Source of the DNA: AG-12 sp027339635
Lineage (GTDB): Bacteria; Chloroflexota; Dormibacteria; Aeolococcales; Bog-877
Reading direction: 5' to 3'
Length of the DNA: 33,302 nt
NCBI GenBank assembly: GCA_027339635.1
Contig: DAHWNZ010000025.1
Location: forward strand, 1-33,302
Both the position numbers and the translations under genes were made by a program. The notes below the pieces were generated by a model. The model was not told the origin of the DNA and ran no database searches. It saw nothing but the letters and a program-made list of their open reading frames with translations. Each line of letters starts with the position of its first letter. Position 1 is the stretch's first letter. Of this stretch, positions 7,207 through 22,423 are shown piece by piece.

Positions 7207-8391
7207 CTACTTGATGATCTTGCTGACGACGCCGGCGCCGACCGTCCTGCCACCTTCGCGGATGGCGAAGCGCATGCCGTCCTCCATCGCTACCGGGGTG
7301 ATCAGGGAAACCTTGAGCTCGACGTTGTCTCCAGGCATGACCAGCTCGCGACCCTCAGGTAGCTCGATCTGGCCCGTCACATCGGTGGTGCGGATGTAGA
7401 ACTGGGGGCGGTAGTTGGCGAAGAAAGCGGTGTGCCGCCCGCCTTCCTCCTTGCTCAGGACGTACACCTGGGCTTCGAAGTCAGTGTGCGGCTTGACCGA
7501 GCCAGGCTTGGCCAGCACCTGCCCGCGCTCCACCTCCTCGCGCTTGATCCCGCGCAGCAGGCATCCACAGTTCATGCCGGCCTCGCCCTGGTCCAGCAGC
7601 TTGTGGAACATCTCCACCCCGGTCACGACCGACTTGGTGGTGTCCTTGATACCCACGATCTCCACTGGGTCGTTGACCTTGACGACTCCCCGCTCGATCC
7701 TGCCCGTGACCACCGTCCCTCGTCCCTCGATCGAGAAGACGTCCTCGATGGGCATGAAGAACGGCTGGTCGATGGGGCGCTCGGGCACCGGGATGTAGCT
7801 GTCCACAGCGTCCATCAGCTGCCTGATCTGGTCCTCGGCCGCCGGGTCACCCTGCAGCGCCTTGAGCGCGGAGACCCGGACCACCGGGACATCGTCGCCC
7901 GGGAAGTCGTTCTTGGTCAGCAGCTCGCGGACCTCCAGCTCGACCAGCTCCAGCAGCTCCTCGTCGTCGACCGCGTCGACCTTGTTCAAGGCGACGACGA
8001 TGTAGGGCACCCCCACCTGGCGCGCTAGCAGGATGTGCTCCCTGGTCTGGGGCATGGGACCGTCGGTGGCCGCGACCACCAGGATCGCGCCATCCATCTG
8101 AGCCGCCCCGGTGATCATGTTCTTGATGTAGTCAGCATGCCCCGGGCAGTCCACATGAGCGTAGTGGCGCGTGTCCGTCTCGTACTCGACGTGCGAGGCA
8201 GCGATCGTTATGCCCCGGGCCTTCTCCTCGGGCGCGTTGTCGATGGAGGAGAACTCGCGGTACTCCGACAAGCCCTTCTCCGACAGCACCTTGGTGATGG
8301 CGGCCGTGAGTGTCGTCTTGCCGTGGTCGATGTGACCGATGGTGCCCACGTTGAGGTGGGGCTTGGTGTTCTCGTACTTCTTCTTACCCAT
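7207..8391 (-). CDS. tuf: Elongation factor Tu
   Basis: This 394-residue GTPase delivers aminoacyl-tRNA to the ribosomal A site. G1 reads GHIDHGKT (residues ~19-26), G2 is in ARGITI, G3 is DCPGH, G4 is NKVD and G5 is SALK. Domains II and III follow with VEMFHKLLDQGEAGMNCG and the C-terminal VGAGVVSKIIK. Length is as usual. It lies 49 bp after fusA and directly before rpsJ, the str order rpsL-rpsG-fusA-tuf. Only one tuf copy is in this window. Confidence 0.98.
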   Translation of the reverse strand: MGKKKYENTKPHLNVGTIGHIDHGKTTLTAAITKVLSEKGLSEYREFSSIDNAPEEKARGITIAASHVEYETDTRHYAHVDCPGHADYIKNMITGAAQMDGAILVVAATDGPMPQTREHILLARQVGVPYIVVALNKVDAVDDEELLELVELEVRELLTKNDFPGDDVPVVRVSALKALQGDPAAEDQIRQLMDAVDSYIPVPERPIDQPFFMPIEDVFSIEGRGTVVTGRIERGVVKVNDPVEIVGIKDTTKSVVTGVEMFHKLLDQGEAGMNCGCLLRGIKREEVERGQVLAKPGSVKPHTDFEAQVYVLSKEEGGRHTAFFANYRPQFYIRTTDVTGQIELPEGRELVMPGDNVELKVSLITPVAMEDGMRFAIREGGRTVGAGVVSKIIK

Positions 8392-8440
8392 CTTTACCTG
8401 CCCTTCGTCTCTGGCGATCTGCTCTGACTACTGATCCGGG

Positions 8441-10558
8441 TCAACTCTTCCGCTTGGCCGTGATTTCCTCTGCCAGCGACTGCGGCAAGTCCTGGTAGTG
8501 GTCGAATTCCATCGTGTAACTGGCGCGCCCCTGGGTCATGCTGCGCAGCTGGGTGGCGTACCCGAACATGTTGGCCAGGGGTACCTCGGCATGAACGGTC
8601 TGCATCGACCGCCGACTCTCCATTCCCAGGGTGTGGCCGCGGCGCGAGGCGAGGTCTCCAATGATATCGCCTAGGTTGGCCTCGGGGACGGTCACGTCCA
8701 CCTTCATGATCGGTTCAAGCAGAACCGGAGCCGCCTTGCGCATGCCGTCCTTCATGCCAATCGAGCCGGCGATCTGGAAGGCCTGCTCGGAGGAGTCGAC
8801 ATCGTGGTACGAGCCGTCGTAGAGGGTGACCTTCACATCGACGACGGGATATCCCGCCACGACCCCCGCCTGCATGGCGTCGATGCAGCCCTTCTCGATC
8901 GGGGCGATGTACTCGCGCGGAATCGTCCCGCCCACGATCTTGTTGACGAACTCGAAGCCCTTGCCCGCCTCGTTGGGCTCCACCTCCAGCTCACAGTGGC
9001 CGTACTGGCCGTGTCCACCGGTCTGGCGGACGAACCTACCAGTCCCCTTCGCCTTGCGCCGCACGGTCTCCCGGTAGGCGACCTGCGGCTTGCCGACGTT
9101 GGCATCGACCTTGAACTCTCGCAGCAGGCGGTCGACGATCACCTCCAGATGCAGCTCGCCCATGCCCGAGATCAGGTTCTGTCCGGTCTCCGGGTCGGTC
9201 CGCACCTGGAATGTCGGATCCTCCTCGGCCAGCTTCTGCAGCGCGATCGCCAGCTTGTCCTGGTCGGCCTTGGTCTTGGGCTCGATCGCGACCGAGATCA
9301 CGGGCTCCGGGAAGGTGATCGACTCCAGGATGATCGGAGCCTGCTCGTCGGTCAGGGTGTCCCCCGTGGAGGTGTGGCGGAGCCCGATCGCGGCGGCGAT
9401 GTCGCCGGCCAGGACTTGGTCGATCTCCTCCCGGCGGTTGGCATGCATCTTCAGGATCCGCCCCACTCGCTCCCGCTCGCCGTGGCTGGCGTTGTACACG
9501 TAGCTGCCCGACTTGAGCACCCCGCTGTAAACCCTGAAGAAGGTCAGCTTGCCGACATAGGGGTCGGTCATGATCTTGAATGCCAGGGCGGAGAAGGGAG
9601 CGTCGTCCGAGGCGACCCTGGTGAGTTCCTCGTCGCTGGAGAGGGACAGACCGGTGATGGCCGGACGGTCGAGCGGGCTCGGCAGGAACTCCACAACCCC
9701 GTCGAGCAGAGGCTGCACTCCGCGGTTGCGCAGAGCGGCCCCACAGAAGACGGGGAAGAGCTCAGCGGTTATGACACCCTTGCGGATCGCCGCGCTGAGC
9801 CTGGCCGGCTCGATCTCCTGCTCGTCGAGGTAGGCCTGCATGAGGTCGTCGTCGAACTCGGCGGCGGCCTCCACCAACTCCTGCCTTGCCGCCTTGACGG
9901 CCGCCAGCATCACATCCGGGATGGAAGTCGTGTCGTGCAGCGTGCCGAGGTCGTCCGAGTAGACGATCGCCTGTTCCCGAATGAGGTCGACAACGCCATC
10001 AAACGCGTCCTCGGCGCCGATCGGCAGCTGGACCGGCACCGCTCTGGCGCCTAGTCGCTCCTTGATCGAGGTCACGGCGGCATCAAAGTCAGCCCCCACC
10101 CGGTCCATCTTGTTGATGAAGCAGATGCGGGGGACGTCATAACGATCCGCTTGCCGCCACACCGTCTCCGACTGCGGCTCCACGCCACTCACGGCGTCGA
10201 ATACCGTGATCGCCCCGTCCAGGACCCTGAGGCTGCGCTCGACTTCCACGGTGAAGTCGACATGCCCAGGGGTGTCGATGATGTTGATCTGGTGCCCCTG
10301 CCACTCTGCAGCCGTGGCCGCGGACGTGATGGTGATCCCTCGCTCCTGCTCCTGGACCATCCAGTCCATGGTGGCCGCCCCCTCATGGACCTCGCCCATC
10401 TTATGGATGCGCCCGGTGTAGAACAGCACCCTCTCCGTGGTAGTGGTCTTCCCCGCATCGATGTGGGCCATGATGCCGATGTTGCGGACCCGCTCCAGCG
10501 GCACCTTGCGGCCGTGGGCGAGCGCTCCGCCGGGAGTGGCTGTGGTCTGGGTGGTCAT
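8441..10558 (-). CDS. fusA: Elongation factor G
   Basis: This 705-residue translocase GTPase moves tRNA-mRNA on the ribosome and, with RRF, recycles subunits. The G domain shows AHIDAGKTTTTERVLFYTG, the switch region QERGITITSAAT, DTPGHVDF and NKMDRVGADF. Domain II (KIMTDPYVGKLTFFRVYSG) and domain IV with its tip HDVDSSEQAFQIAGSIG follow, then domain V. Length equals canonical EF-G. It sits 8 bp after rpsG and 49 bp before tuf. Confidence 0.98.
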   Translation of the reverse strand: MTTQTTATPGGALAHGRKVPLERVRNIGIMAHIDAGKTTTTERVLFYTGRIHKMGEVHEGAATMDWMVQEQERGITITSAATAAEWQGHQINIIDTPGHVDFTVEVERSLRVLDGAITVFDAVSGVEPQSETVWRQADRYDVPRICFINKMDRVGADFDAAVTSIKERLGARAVPVQLPIGAEDAFDGVVDLIREQAIVYSDDLGTLHDTTSIPDVMLAAVKAARQELVEAAAEFDDDLMQAYLDEQEIEPARLSAAIRKGVITAELFPVFCGAALRNRGVQPLLDGVVEFLPSPLDRPAITGLSLSSDEELTRVASDDAPFSALAFKIMTDPYVGKLTFFRVYSGVLKSGSYVYNASHGERERVGRILKMHANRREEIDQVLAGDIAAAIGLRHTSTGDTLTDEQAPIILESITFPEPVISVAIEPKTKADQDKLAIALQKLAEEDPTFQVRTDPETGQNLISGMGELHLEVIVDRLLREFKVDANVGKPQVAYRETVRRKAKGTGRFVRQTGGHGQYGHCELEVEPNEAGKGFEFVNKIVGGTIPREYIAPIEKGCIDAMQAGVVAGYPVVDVKVTLYDGSYHDVDSSEQAFQIAGSIGMKDGMRKAAPVLLEPIMKVDVTVPEANLGDIIGDLASRRGHTLGMESRRSMQTVHAEVPLANMFGYATQLRSMTQGRASYTMEFDHYQDLPQSLAEEITAKRKS

Positions 10559-10566
10559 GGTTGTGA

Positions 10567-11037
10567 TCAGTACCTGAAGTGAGAGAAGGCCTTGTTGGAC
10601 TCGGCCATCTTGTGGGTGTCTTCCTTGCGCTTCACGGCCTGGCCCATGCCGTTGCTGGCATCCATCAGCTCAGCCGCCAGCTTGTCGGCCATGCTCTTCC
10701 CATGGCGCTGGCGGGCGCTGCGGATTATCCAGCGCCGGGCCAGAGCCAGGCGCCTGTCGTGACGAATCTCGACCGGCACCTGGTAGGTCGCTCCGCCTAC
10801 CCGCTTGGGCTTGACCTCAAGGATTGGGGTAGCGTTCCGGATCGCCACGTCAAACACCTCGAGAGGCTCACGCCTCTGGCTCTTGGCGATGCGGGTCAAA
10901 GAGGCGTAGACGATTTGCTCCGCCGTGCTCCGCTTGCCATTGAGCATCACGCAGTTGATGAACTTGGCCAGCCCCTCACTTCGATAGACGGGGTCGGGGA
11001 CCACCACGCGCCGGGAGATTCTCTGACGACGTGGCAT
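10567..11037 (-). CDS. rpsG: 30S ribosomal protein S7
   Basis: Starting at the ATG at 11037 gives 156 residues (MPRRQRISRRVVVPDPVYRS), the normal S7 length; the frame is open further upstream but only across rpsL. Conserved parts are VNGKR-like MLNGKRSTAEQIVYASL, NATPILEVKPKRVGGATYQVP and RHGKSMADKLAAELMDAS. S7 organises the 3' domain of 16S rRNA in the head near the E site. It begins 1 bp after the rpsL stop and precedes fusA by 8 bp. Confidence 0.97.
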   Translation of the reverse strand: MPRRQRISRRVVVPDPVYRSEGLAKFINCVMLNGKRSTAEQIVYASLTRIAKSQRREPLEVFDVAIRNATPILEVKPKRVGGATYQVPVEIRHDRRLALARRWIIRSARQRHGKSMADKLAAELMDASNGMGQAVKRKEDTHKMAESNKAFSHFRY

Positions 11038-11038
11038 A

Positions 11039-11422
11039 TCAGCTCTTCGCCGGCTTTTCGCGCTTGGCGCCGTACTTGCTGCGACCCTGCTTGCGGGCCT
11101 TGGTCCCGGCGGTGTCCAGAGCCCCACGCACCACGTGATAGCGCACCCCGGGGAGGTCCTTGACCCGGCCGCCGCGGACCAGCACCACGGAGTGCTCCTG
11201 GAGGTTGTGGCCGATTCCCGGGATATAGGCGGTGACCTCGATCTTGCTGGTCAGCCTGACCCTGGCGACCTTCCTGAGGGCGGAGTTCGGCTTCTTGGGA
11301 GTCGTGGTGAAGACGCGCACACAAACTCCCCGCCTCTGAGGCGACCCCTTGAGAGCGGGCGACTTGGTCTTCTTGACGACTGGAGAGCGGCCCTTGCGGA
11401 CCAGCTGCTGGATGGTGGGCAA
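11039..11422 (-). CDS. rpsL: 30S ribosomal protein S12 (probable TTG start)
   Basis: From TTG at 11422 the product is 127 residues starting (M)PTIQQLVRKGR, the normal S12 N-terminus, with AAGGA 10 nt upstream. An in-frame ATG at 11470 would add 16 unusual residues; its nearest GGAGG is 17 nt away, so I prefer the TTG but cannot exclude the ATG. S12 sits in the decoding centre. The streptomycin-linked regions PKKPNSALRK and GGRVKDLPGVRYH look wild type, with the key lysines present. It is the first gene of the str block, 80 nt or so downstream of a strong promoter. Confidence 0.94.
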   Translation of the reverse strand: MPTIQQLVRKGRSPVVKKTKSPALKGSPQRRGVCVRVFTTTPKKPNSALRKVARVRLTSKIEVTAYIPGIGHNLQEHSVVLVRGGRVKDLPGVRYHVVRGALDTAGTKARKQGRSKYGAKREKPAKS

Positions 11423-11508
11423 ACTGAACTTATCCTTGGAGAACGCTGGCCGTTCCGGGGCGACGGCCATACACGGACTAAGGCGCCCCTCCGGAGGCGC
11501 GGGTGTTG

Positions 11509-11537
11509 ATTCTACCTGCCGCCCCCCATGGTGTCAA
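11509..11537 (-). promoter_or_regulatory. Sigma70-type promoter of the str block
   Basis: Read on the minus strand, a perfect -35 TTGACA (11532-11537) is followed after exactly 17 bp by -10 TAGAAT (11509-11514). The expected start of transcription is near 11502, leaving an 80-nt leader to the preferred rpsL start. No gene intervenes. It should drive rpsL-rpsG-fusA-tuf and, given the short gaps after tuf, the S10 and spc genes as well. The GC-rich palindrome CCTCCGGAGG lies in the leader around 11485-11495. Confidence 0.85.
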
Positions 11538-11627
11538 ACTCAAACTGTCCTCAGCGGGTCGCGGCCATCGAATGGGGCCCATCCGATCCCGGGCGGACAC
11601 GGGTGGGCGCACCGCATCGGTCTCGTG

Positions 11628-11828
11628 TCAAGCCGGGCTCTCCCCTTCTGGAGCGGACCCGATCGCGGCCAGCCGCGCCCGCACCAGCACGAGGGCCCGA
11701 TAGAGACCGGGGCAGGTGGCGCAGGTACTGACATGGGCCAGCACCGCTTCCGCGTCCGCCTCCATGAGGTCCCCATCCAGGAGCTCTGAGGCCAGGTCGC
11801 GGGCCTCGCCGCAGGTGAGCTCTCTCAT
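11628..11828 (-). CDS. Small zinc-finger (zf-HC2/ZAS-type) anti-sigma candidate
   Basis: This 66-residue protein starts MRELTCGEARDLASELLDGDL and has the HxxxCxxC motif HVSTCATC near residues 32-39. The combination of an early Cys, the LDGDL turn and HxxxCxxC is the pattern of zinc-binding anti-sigma domains. There is no membrane segment, so it would act in the cytoplasm, as RsrA-like redox-sensing anti-sigmas do. Its ATG overlaps the stop of the upstream ECF sigma gene by 4 bp, the usual sigma/anti-sigma arrangement. The inference is that it binds and restrains that sigma factor; the signal (redox or metal) is unknown. Confidence 0.8.
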   Translation of the reverse strand: MRELTCGEARDLASELLDGDLMEADAEAVLAHVSTCATCPGLYRALVLVRARLAAIGSAPEGESPA

Positions 11829-12430
11829 CCCTCGGCTCCGGCAAGCAGCGTGACCAGCGCCTGGCGGCCGCGGCGCAGATGGGACTTGACGGTGGGAAGG
11901 CTGATGGCGAAGGATCCCGCAATCTCGGCCGCTGTCCAGCCCTCCACGTCGTGCAGCACCACAGCGCGGCTCTGGTCGGGGCTGAGACTAGCCAGAGCCC
12001 GCCGCAGGCGGCTGGCGTCGGCCGCCGCCAGGGCCACCTCCTCGGGGTTGACGGTGTAGGCGGGCTCCTGCCAGAGGGCCTCCAGGCGAAGCGCCTGGTC
12101 CGTCCTATCCGACGACTTGCGACGACGGAGCACGTCGTGGCACGAGTTCACGCATATCCGCTGGACCCAAGTGCACACCTGAGCCTCCGAACGGAATCCG
12201 TCCCTGGCCGAGAGCGCCTTCACGGCGGCATCCTGGACCGCGTCCTCGGCGGCAGCCGAGTCCCCCAGCATGTGGGTTGCTATCCGCACCAGCCGTGGCC
12301 GCGAGTTCTCCAGACAGGTGACGAGCTCCGCTTCGCCAAGCGCCCGATCCATAGGGTGAGTATGGACCGCCCGGGTGGGGCATGCCACCTCGGCCCGGGC
12401 CTGGGGCGCGTCAGGAGTAGCATTGGACAT
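11825..12430 (-). CDS. ECF-type RNA polymerase sigma factor (first)
   Basis: This protein has region 2 (RPRLVRIATHMLGDSAAAEDAVQDAAVKAL, then the TWVQRICVNSCHDVLRRRK promoter-melting helix) and region 4 (LASLSPDQSRAVVLHDVEGWTAAEIAGSFAISLPTVKSHLRRGRQAL), the two-domain layout of ECF sigma factors. Starts are uncertain: GTG 12475, ATG 12430 (used here, about 201 residues) or ATG 12352 (MDRALGEAELV, about 175 residues and closest to family length). None has a clear ribosome-binding site. A perfect 17-bp palindrome is centred on the 12430 ATG, which favours a downstream start. The gene is coupled to a zinc-finger anti-sigma candidate and lies divergent from a fur-family gene. Confidence 0.88.
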   Translation of the reverse strand: MSNATPDAPQARAEVACPTRAVHTHPMDRALGEAELVTCLENSRPRLVRIATHMLGDSAAAEDAVQDAAVKALSARDGFRSEAQVCTWVQRICVNSCHDVLRRRKSSDRTDQALRLEALWQEPAYTVNPEEVALAAADASRLRRALASLSPDQSRAVVLHDVEGWTAAEIAGSFAISLPTVKSHLRRGRQALVTLLAGAEG

Positions 12431-12443
12431 AGTCCAATTAGAC
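12422..12443. promoter_or_regulatory. Operator-like palindrome with a third half-site
   Basis: ATTGGAC-ATA-GTCCAAT (12422-12438) is a perfect inverted repeat with 7-bp arms. A further near-copy of the half-site, ATTAGAC (12437-12443), overlaps its right end in direct orientation to the first. It is much more AT-rich than its surroundings and lies in the region between the ECF sigma and the fur-like gene, overlapping one candidate sigma start. It is a plausible binding site for a dimeric regulator, possibly the adjacent Fur-family protein, but the binder is not shown. Confidence 0.6.
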
Positions 12444-12627
12444 AAGAGGTTTCGGTGTCGAACATCACGGCTCACCGCCGCCAGCCAACCAAGGGCCCTG
12501 AATCAACCGTTGCTCTCGGTCCGCGGCCTCCTGACGGTGCCAGCAACCAGCTCAAAGGACCGGGCGGCCGTGCGCCTCGCATGGGCGGCGGCGGTTCGGC
12601 CGCAGCGGGGAATACGGGCCACCTCAT

Positions 12628-13074
12628 GTGCCAGGGCCGAATCCTCTGACCCAGCCCTTCCTAGACTCCAGCACCAGGGACCTCCTGCGGGCCCGGGGCC
12701 TGAGAGCGACGGCCCCCAGGTTGGCCGTCTATGGCGCTCTGCAGGAGATGGGAGGTCATCCGTCCGCAGACGAGGTTGGCGCTCACCTGCACGCTGCAGG
12801 GGTCCCGCTGGCCAGAGCCTCGATTTACAACAGCCTGGAGGCCCTGGCCGACTCGGGGGTGATCCTGCGGGCCGATGCGGGACCGGGCGCGGCTCGCTAC
12901 GAGGTCGGCCCCGTCTGGCACCACCACTTCGTCTGCCGCTCCTGCAAGCGCGTGATAGACATCGACTGCCTGGTGGGTGCCAAACCGTGCCTTGAGCCGG
13001 AAAGCAACCTCGACCTGCTGGTGGACGAGGCTCAGATCATCTTCCGAGGCCTGTGCCCGGACTGCCGTCACTAG
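12628..13074 (+). CDS. Fur-family metalloregulator, FurA/CatR/PerR-like
   Basis: The 148-residue protein has the Fur winged-helix N-domain (LRARGLRATAPRLAVYGAL, then SIYNSLEALADSGVI for DNA recognition) and a dimerisation domain with VWHHHFVCRSCKRVIDIDC. It has the structural zinc pairs CRSC and CPDC. The segment GAKPCLEPESN...VDEAQIIFRGLCPDC is characteristic of actinobacterial FurA/CatR proteins, which sense iron or peroxide and often control katG. No katG is nearby. The start is a GTG at 12628 without a clear ribosome-binding site, so it may be leaderless or start slightly elsewhere. It converges on rpoC and is divergent from the ECF sigma gene. Confidence 0.88.
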   Translation: MPGPNPLTQPFLDSSTRDLLRARGLRATAPRLAVYGALQEMGGHPSADEVGAHLHAAGVPLARASIYNSLEALADSGVILRADAGPGAARYEVGPVWHHHFVCRSCKRVIDIDCLVGAKPCLEPESNLDLLVDEAQIIFRGLCPDCRH

Positions 13075-13098
13075 CGGTTCGAGCAGGGGAGACTCGTA

Positions 13099-13127
13099 GG
13101 GTGGCCGGGTCCTCTACCCGGCCACCC
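13099..13127. terminator. Hairpin between convergent fur-like gene and rpoC
   Basis: GGGTGGCCGGG (13099-13109) and CCCGGCCACCC (13117-13127) form a perfect 11-bp stem with a 7-nt loop. It lies in the 64-bp gap between the stop of the fur-like gene and the stop of rpoC, exactly where a bidirectional terminator is expected. No T-tract follows on either strand, so it is a strong GC hairpin rather than a classic intrinsic terminator. Confidence 0.75.
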
Positions 13128-13138
13128 CCCGAGGACCG

Positions 13139-17497
<4,359 letters not shown>

Positions 17498-17507
17498 GGC
17501 CTGTCCG

Positions 17508-17512
17508 CCTCC
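17508..17512 (-). promoter_or_regulatory. Ribosome-binding site that fixes the TTG start of rpoC
   Basis: A full GGAGG lies 10 nt before the TTG at 17497. There is no ATG or GTG that would give the conserved LKLENF beta' N-terminus, so this site decides the start. Confidence 0.75.
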
Positions 17513-17602
17513 TGGCGAATTGGTGGATGAGTGAGGATGCGGTGGCAGCCACCTCGCCGAGATGGGCTGCTCCGCCGTAGAAATCAGGGAATAGGGTCAC
17601 TC

Positions 17603-21133
<3,531 letters not shown>

Positions 21134-21269
21134 TGGCTAAAGTTCTCCAGGCAAACGGAAACGAAGGGTGAACTTCACAGGTGGCGGAAGCTCAATGCTA
21201 CCACACCCGGAAGACACACCTGCTGGGACACCCCAGCCAGCGGATCCCCTGACCGTGCTACGGGCCGTG

Positions 21270-21650
21270 TTACTTGATCTCGGCGGACGCGCCTGCCTCC
21301 TGAATCTTCTTGGCCACGGCCTCGGCCTCCTCCTTCGAGACTCCCTCCTTGACCGGCTTGGGAGCTCCGTCCACCAGGTCCTTGGCCTCCTTCAGGCCAA
21401 GACCGGTGATCTCCCGGACCGCCTTGATGGCGGCGATCTTCTGGTCCCCGGCCGCCGTCAGGATGACCGAGAACTCGGTCTGCTCCTCGACCTCGACAGC
21501 ACCAGCCGCAGCCACCGGAGCAGCCACCGCCACCGCCGCCGCGGCCGTGATCCCGTACTTGTCTTCGATGGCCTTCTTGGCGTTGACCAAGTCGAGGACC
21601 GTCCAATCCGCCAGGGCGTCGACGAAGTCCTCTACCGTGACCTTGCTCAT
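21270..21650 (-). CDS. rplL: 50S ribosomal protein L7/L12
   Basis: The 126-residue stalk protein has an N-terminal dimerisation part (VEDFVDALADWTVLDLVNAKKAIEDKYG), an Ala/Val-rich hinge (AAAAVAVAAPVAAAGAVE) and the C-terminal factor-binding domain with LKEAKDLVDGAPKPVKEG. It recruits EF-Tu, EF-G and other GTPases. It follows rplJ by 65 bp; the pair is normally expressed together, with more L7/L12 than L10. The repeated Ala hinge is typical of the family. Confidence 0.98.
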   Translation of the reverse strand: MSKVTVEDFVDALADWTVLDLVNAKKAIEDKYGITAAAAVAVAAPVAAAGAVEVEEQTEFSVILTAAGDQKIAAIKAVREITGLGLKEAKDLVDGAPKPVKEGVSKEEAEAVAKKIQEAGASAEIK

Positions 21651-21715
21651 CTAATGTCTCCTCCGCACTGTCCGATTCAAACCGGGGTGGCTATTGCTTG
21701 GGTTGTATATGGGAA

Positions 21716-22258
21716 TCACGCAGCTGCCTGCTTGGCGTCCAGGAGGCCGACCAGGTCCTTGACGGGAGCCTCCAAGAGGCCCACCAGCTGCGCCACCGGT
21801 GCCTCCAGAACGGCCAGCAGCTCCGCCATCAACACCTCCCGAGAGGGCAGCTCCGCAAGCTGGCGCACCTCGGCAGCCGACAGCACGGCTCCCTCCGCAA
21901 CTCCGGCGCGGACCATCTCAAGGCGGCGGTTGGCCCGCGCGTACTCCATCAGCACTCGCGCCGGAGCGCTGAGGTCGTCGTAGCTGATCGCCAGGGCGGT
22001 CGGCCCCACCAGGTGAGGGTTCAACTCAGGGATGCCGGCCTGCTCGGTGGCCCGCCGGGCCAGCGTGTTCTTGACGACCACGTAGTCCAGGCCGTCGTTG
22101 CGCAGCGCGCTCCTCAGATCCTCCAGCTGCGCCACGGTGAGGCCGCGGTAGTCGGTGAGCACCGCACTCTTCATGCGGCCCAGCTTCTCGGCCAACGCGG
22201 CCACATTGTGCTGCTTGGCCTCGGGAATGCGGGCTGCTCCGTGCTTCTCAGCGGTCAT
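21716..22258 (-). CDS. rplJ: 50S ribosomal protein L10
   Basis: This 180-residue protein anchors the L7/L12 stalk. Family signs are the N-terminal segment MKSAVLTDYRGLTVAQLEDL, the VKNTLARRA motif and a C-terminal helix of repeated VGLLEAPVKDLVGLLDA-type units that holds L7/L12 dimers. The start is ATG at 22258 with GGAGG 8 nt upstream; the site is followed at once by its own complement CCTCC, which could mask it. L10 usually represses its own mRNA by binding the leader, and such a leader appears upstream here. Confidence 0.97.
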   Translation of the reverse strand: MTAEKHGAARIPEAKQHNVAALAEKLGRMKSAVLTDYRGLTVAQLEDLRSALRNDGLDYVVVKNTLARRATEQAGIPELNPHLVGPTALAISYDDLSAPARVLMEYARANRRLEMVRAGVAEGAVLSAAEVRQLAELPSREVLMAELLAVLEAPVAQLVGLLEAPVKDLVGLLDAKQAAA

Positions 22259-22411
22259 AGGGAGGACCTCCAGCTCTCAGGATCCCGAGCCAGGATCAAC
22301 TCCCTCCGGTCCTGCTGACCGAAGTCGAGCTCATTGCCTGCGCAGGGTGGGTTTTGAGCATTGCTGCCCCTGCGGTCTCGGGCTTCCAGGATGGCGACTC
22401 TTGCAAATTGC
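22259..22411 (-). ncRNA. Probable L10 leader (autoregulatory 5' UTR of rplJ-rplL)
   Basis: The 212-bp rplA-rplJ gap holds a candidate promoter and then a transcript with the L10-leader-like stretch GAGACCGCAGGGGCAG. Its CGCAGGG (22368-22374) pairs perfectly with CCCTGCG (22341-22347) across a 20-nt loop. Position, direction and this purine-rich GACCGCAGG element fit the L10 leader family, where L10(L12)4 binds and blocks rplJ expression. Boundaries are estimates from the predicted transcription start to the rplJ start. Confidence 0.55.
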
Positions 22412-22417
22412 CTGGTT

Positions 22418-22423
22418 AGTATA
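22418..22423 (-). promoter_or_regulatory. Candidate -10 box for rplJ-rplL
   Basis: TATACT, the same -10 sequence as in the rpmG promoter, lies upstream of the predicted L10 leader. The -35 region 17 bp further up (TCGGAC) is poor, so this promoter may be weak or need a factor. Transcription would start near 22411. Confidence 0.45.

Noticed and set aside
11626..11631. Second TTGACA (minus strand) at the end of the anti-sigma gene
   Set aside because: No -10 box follows at 16-18 bp; the nearby promoter at 11509-11537 is far better.
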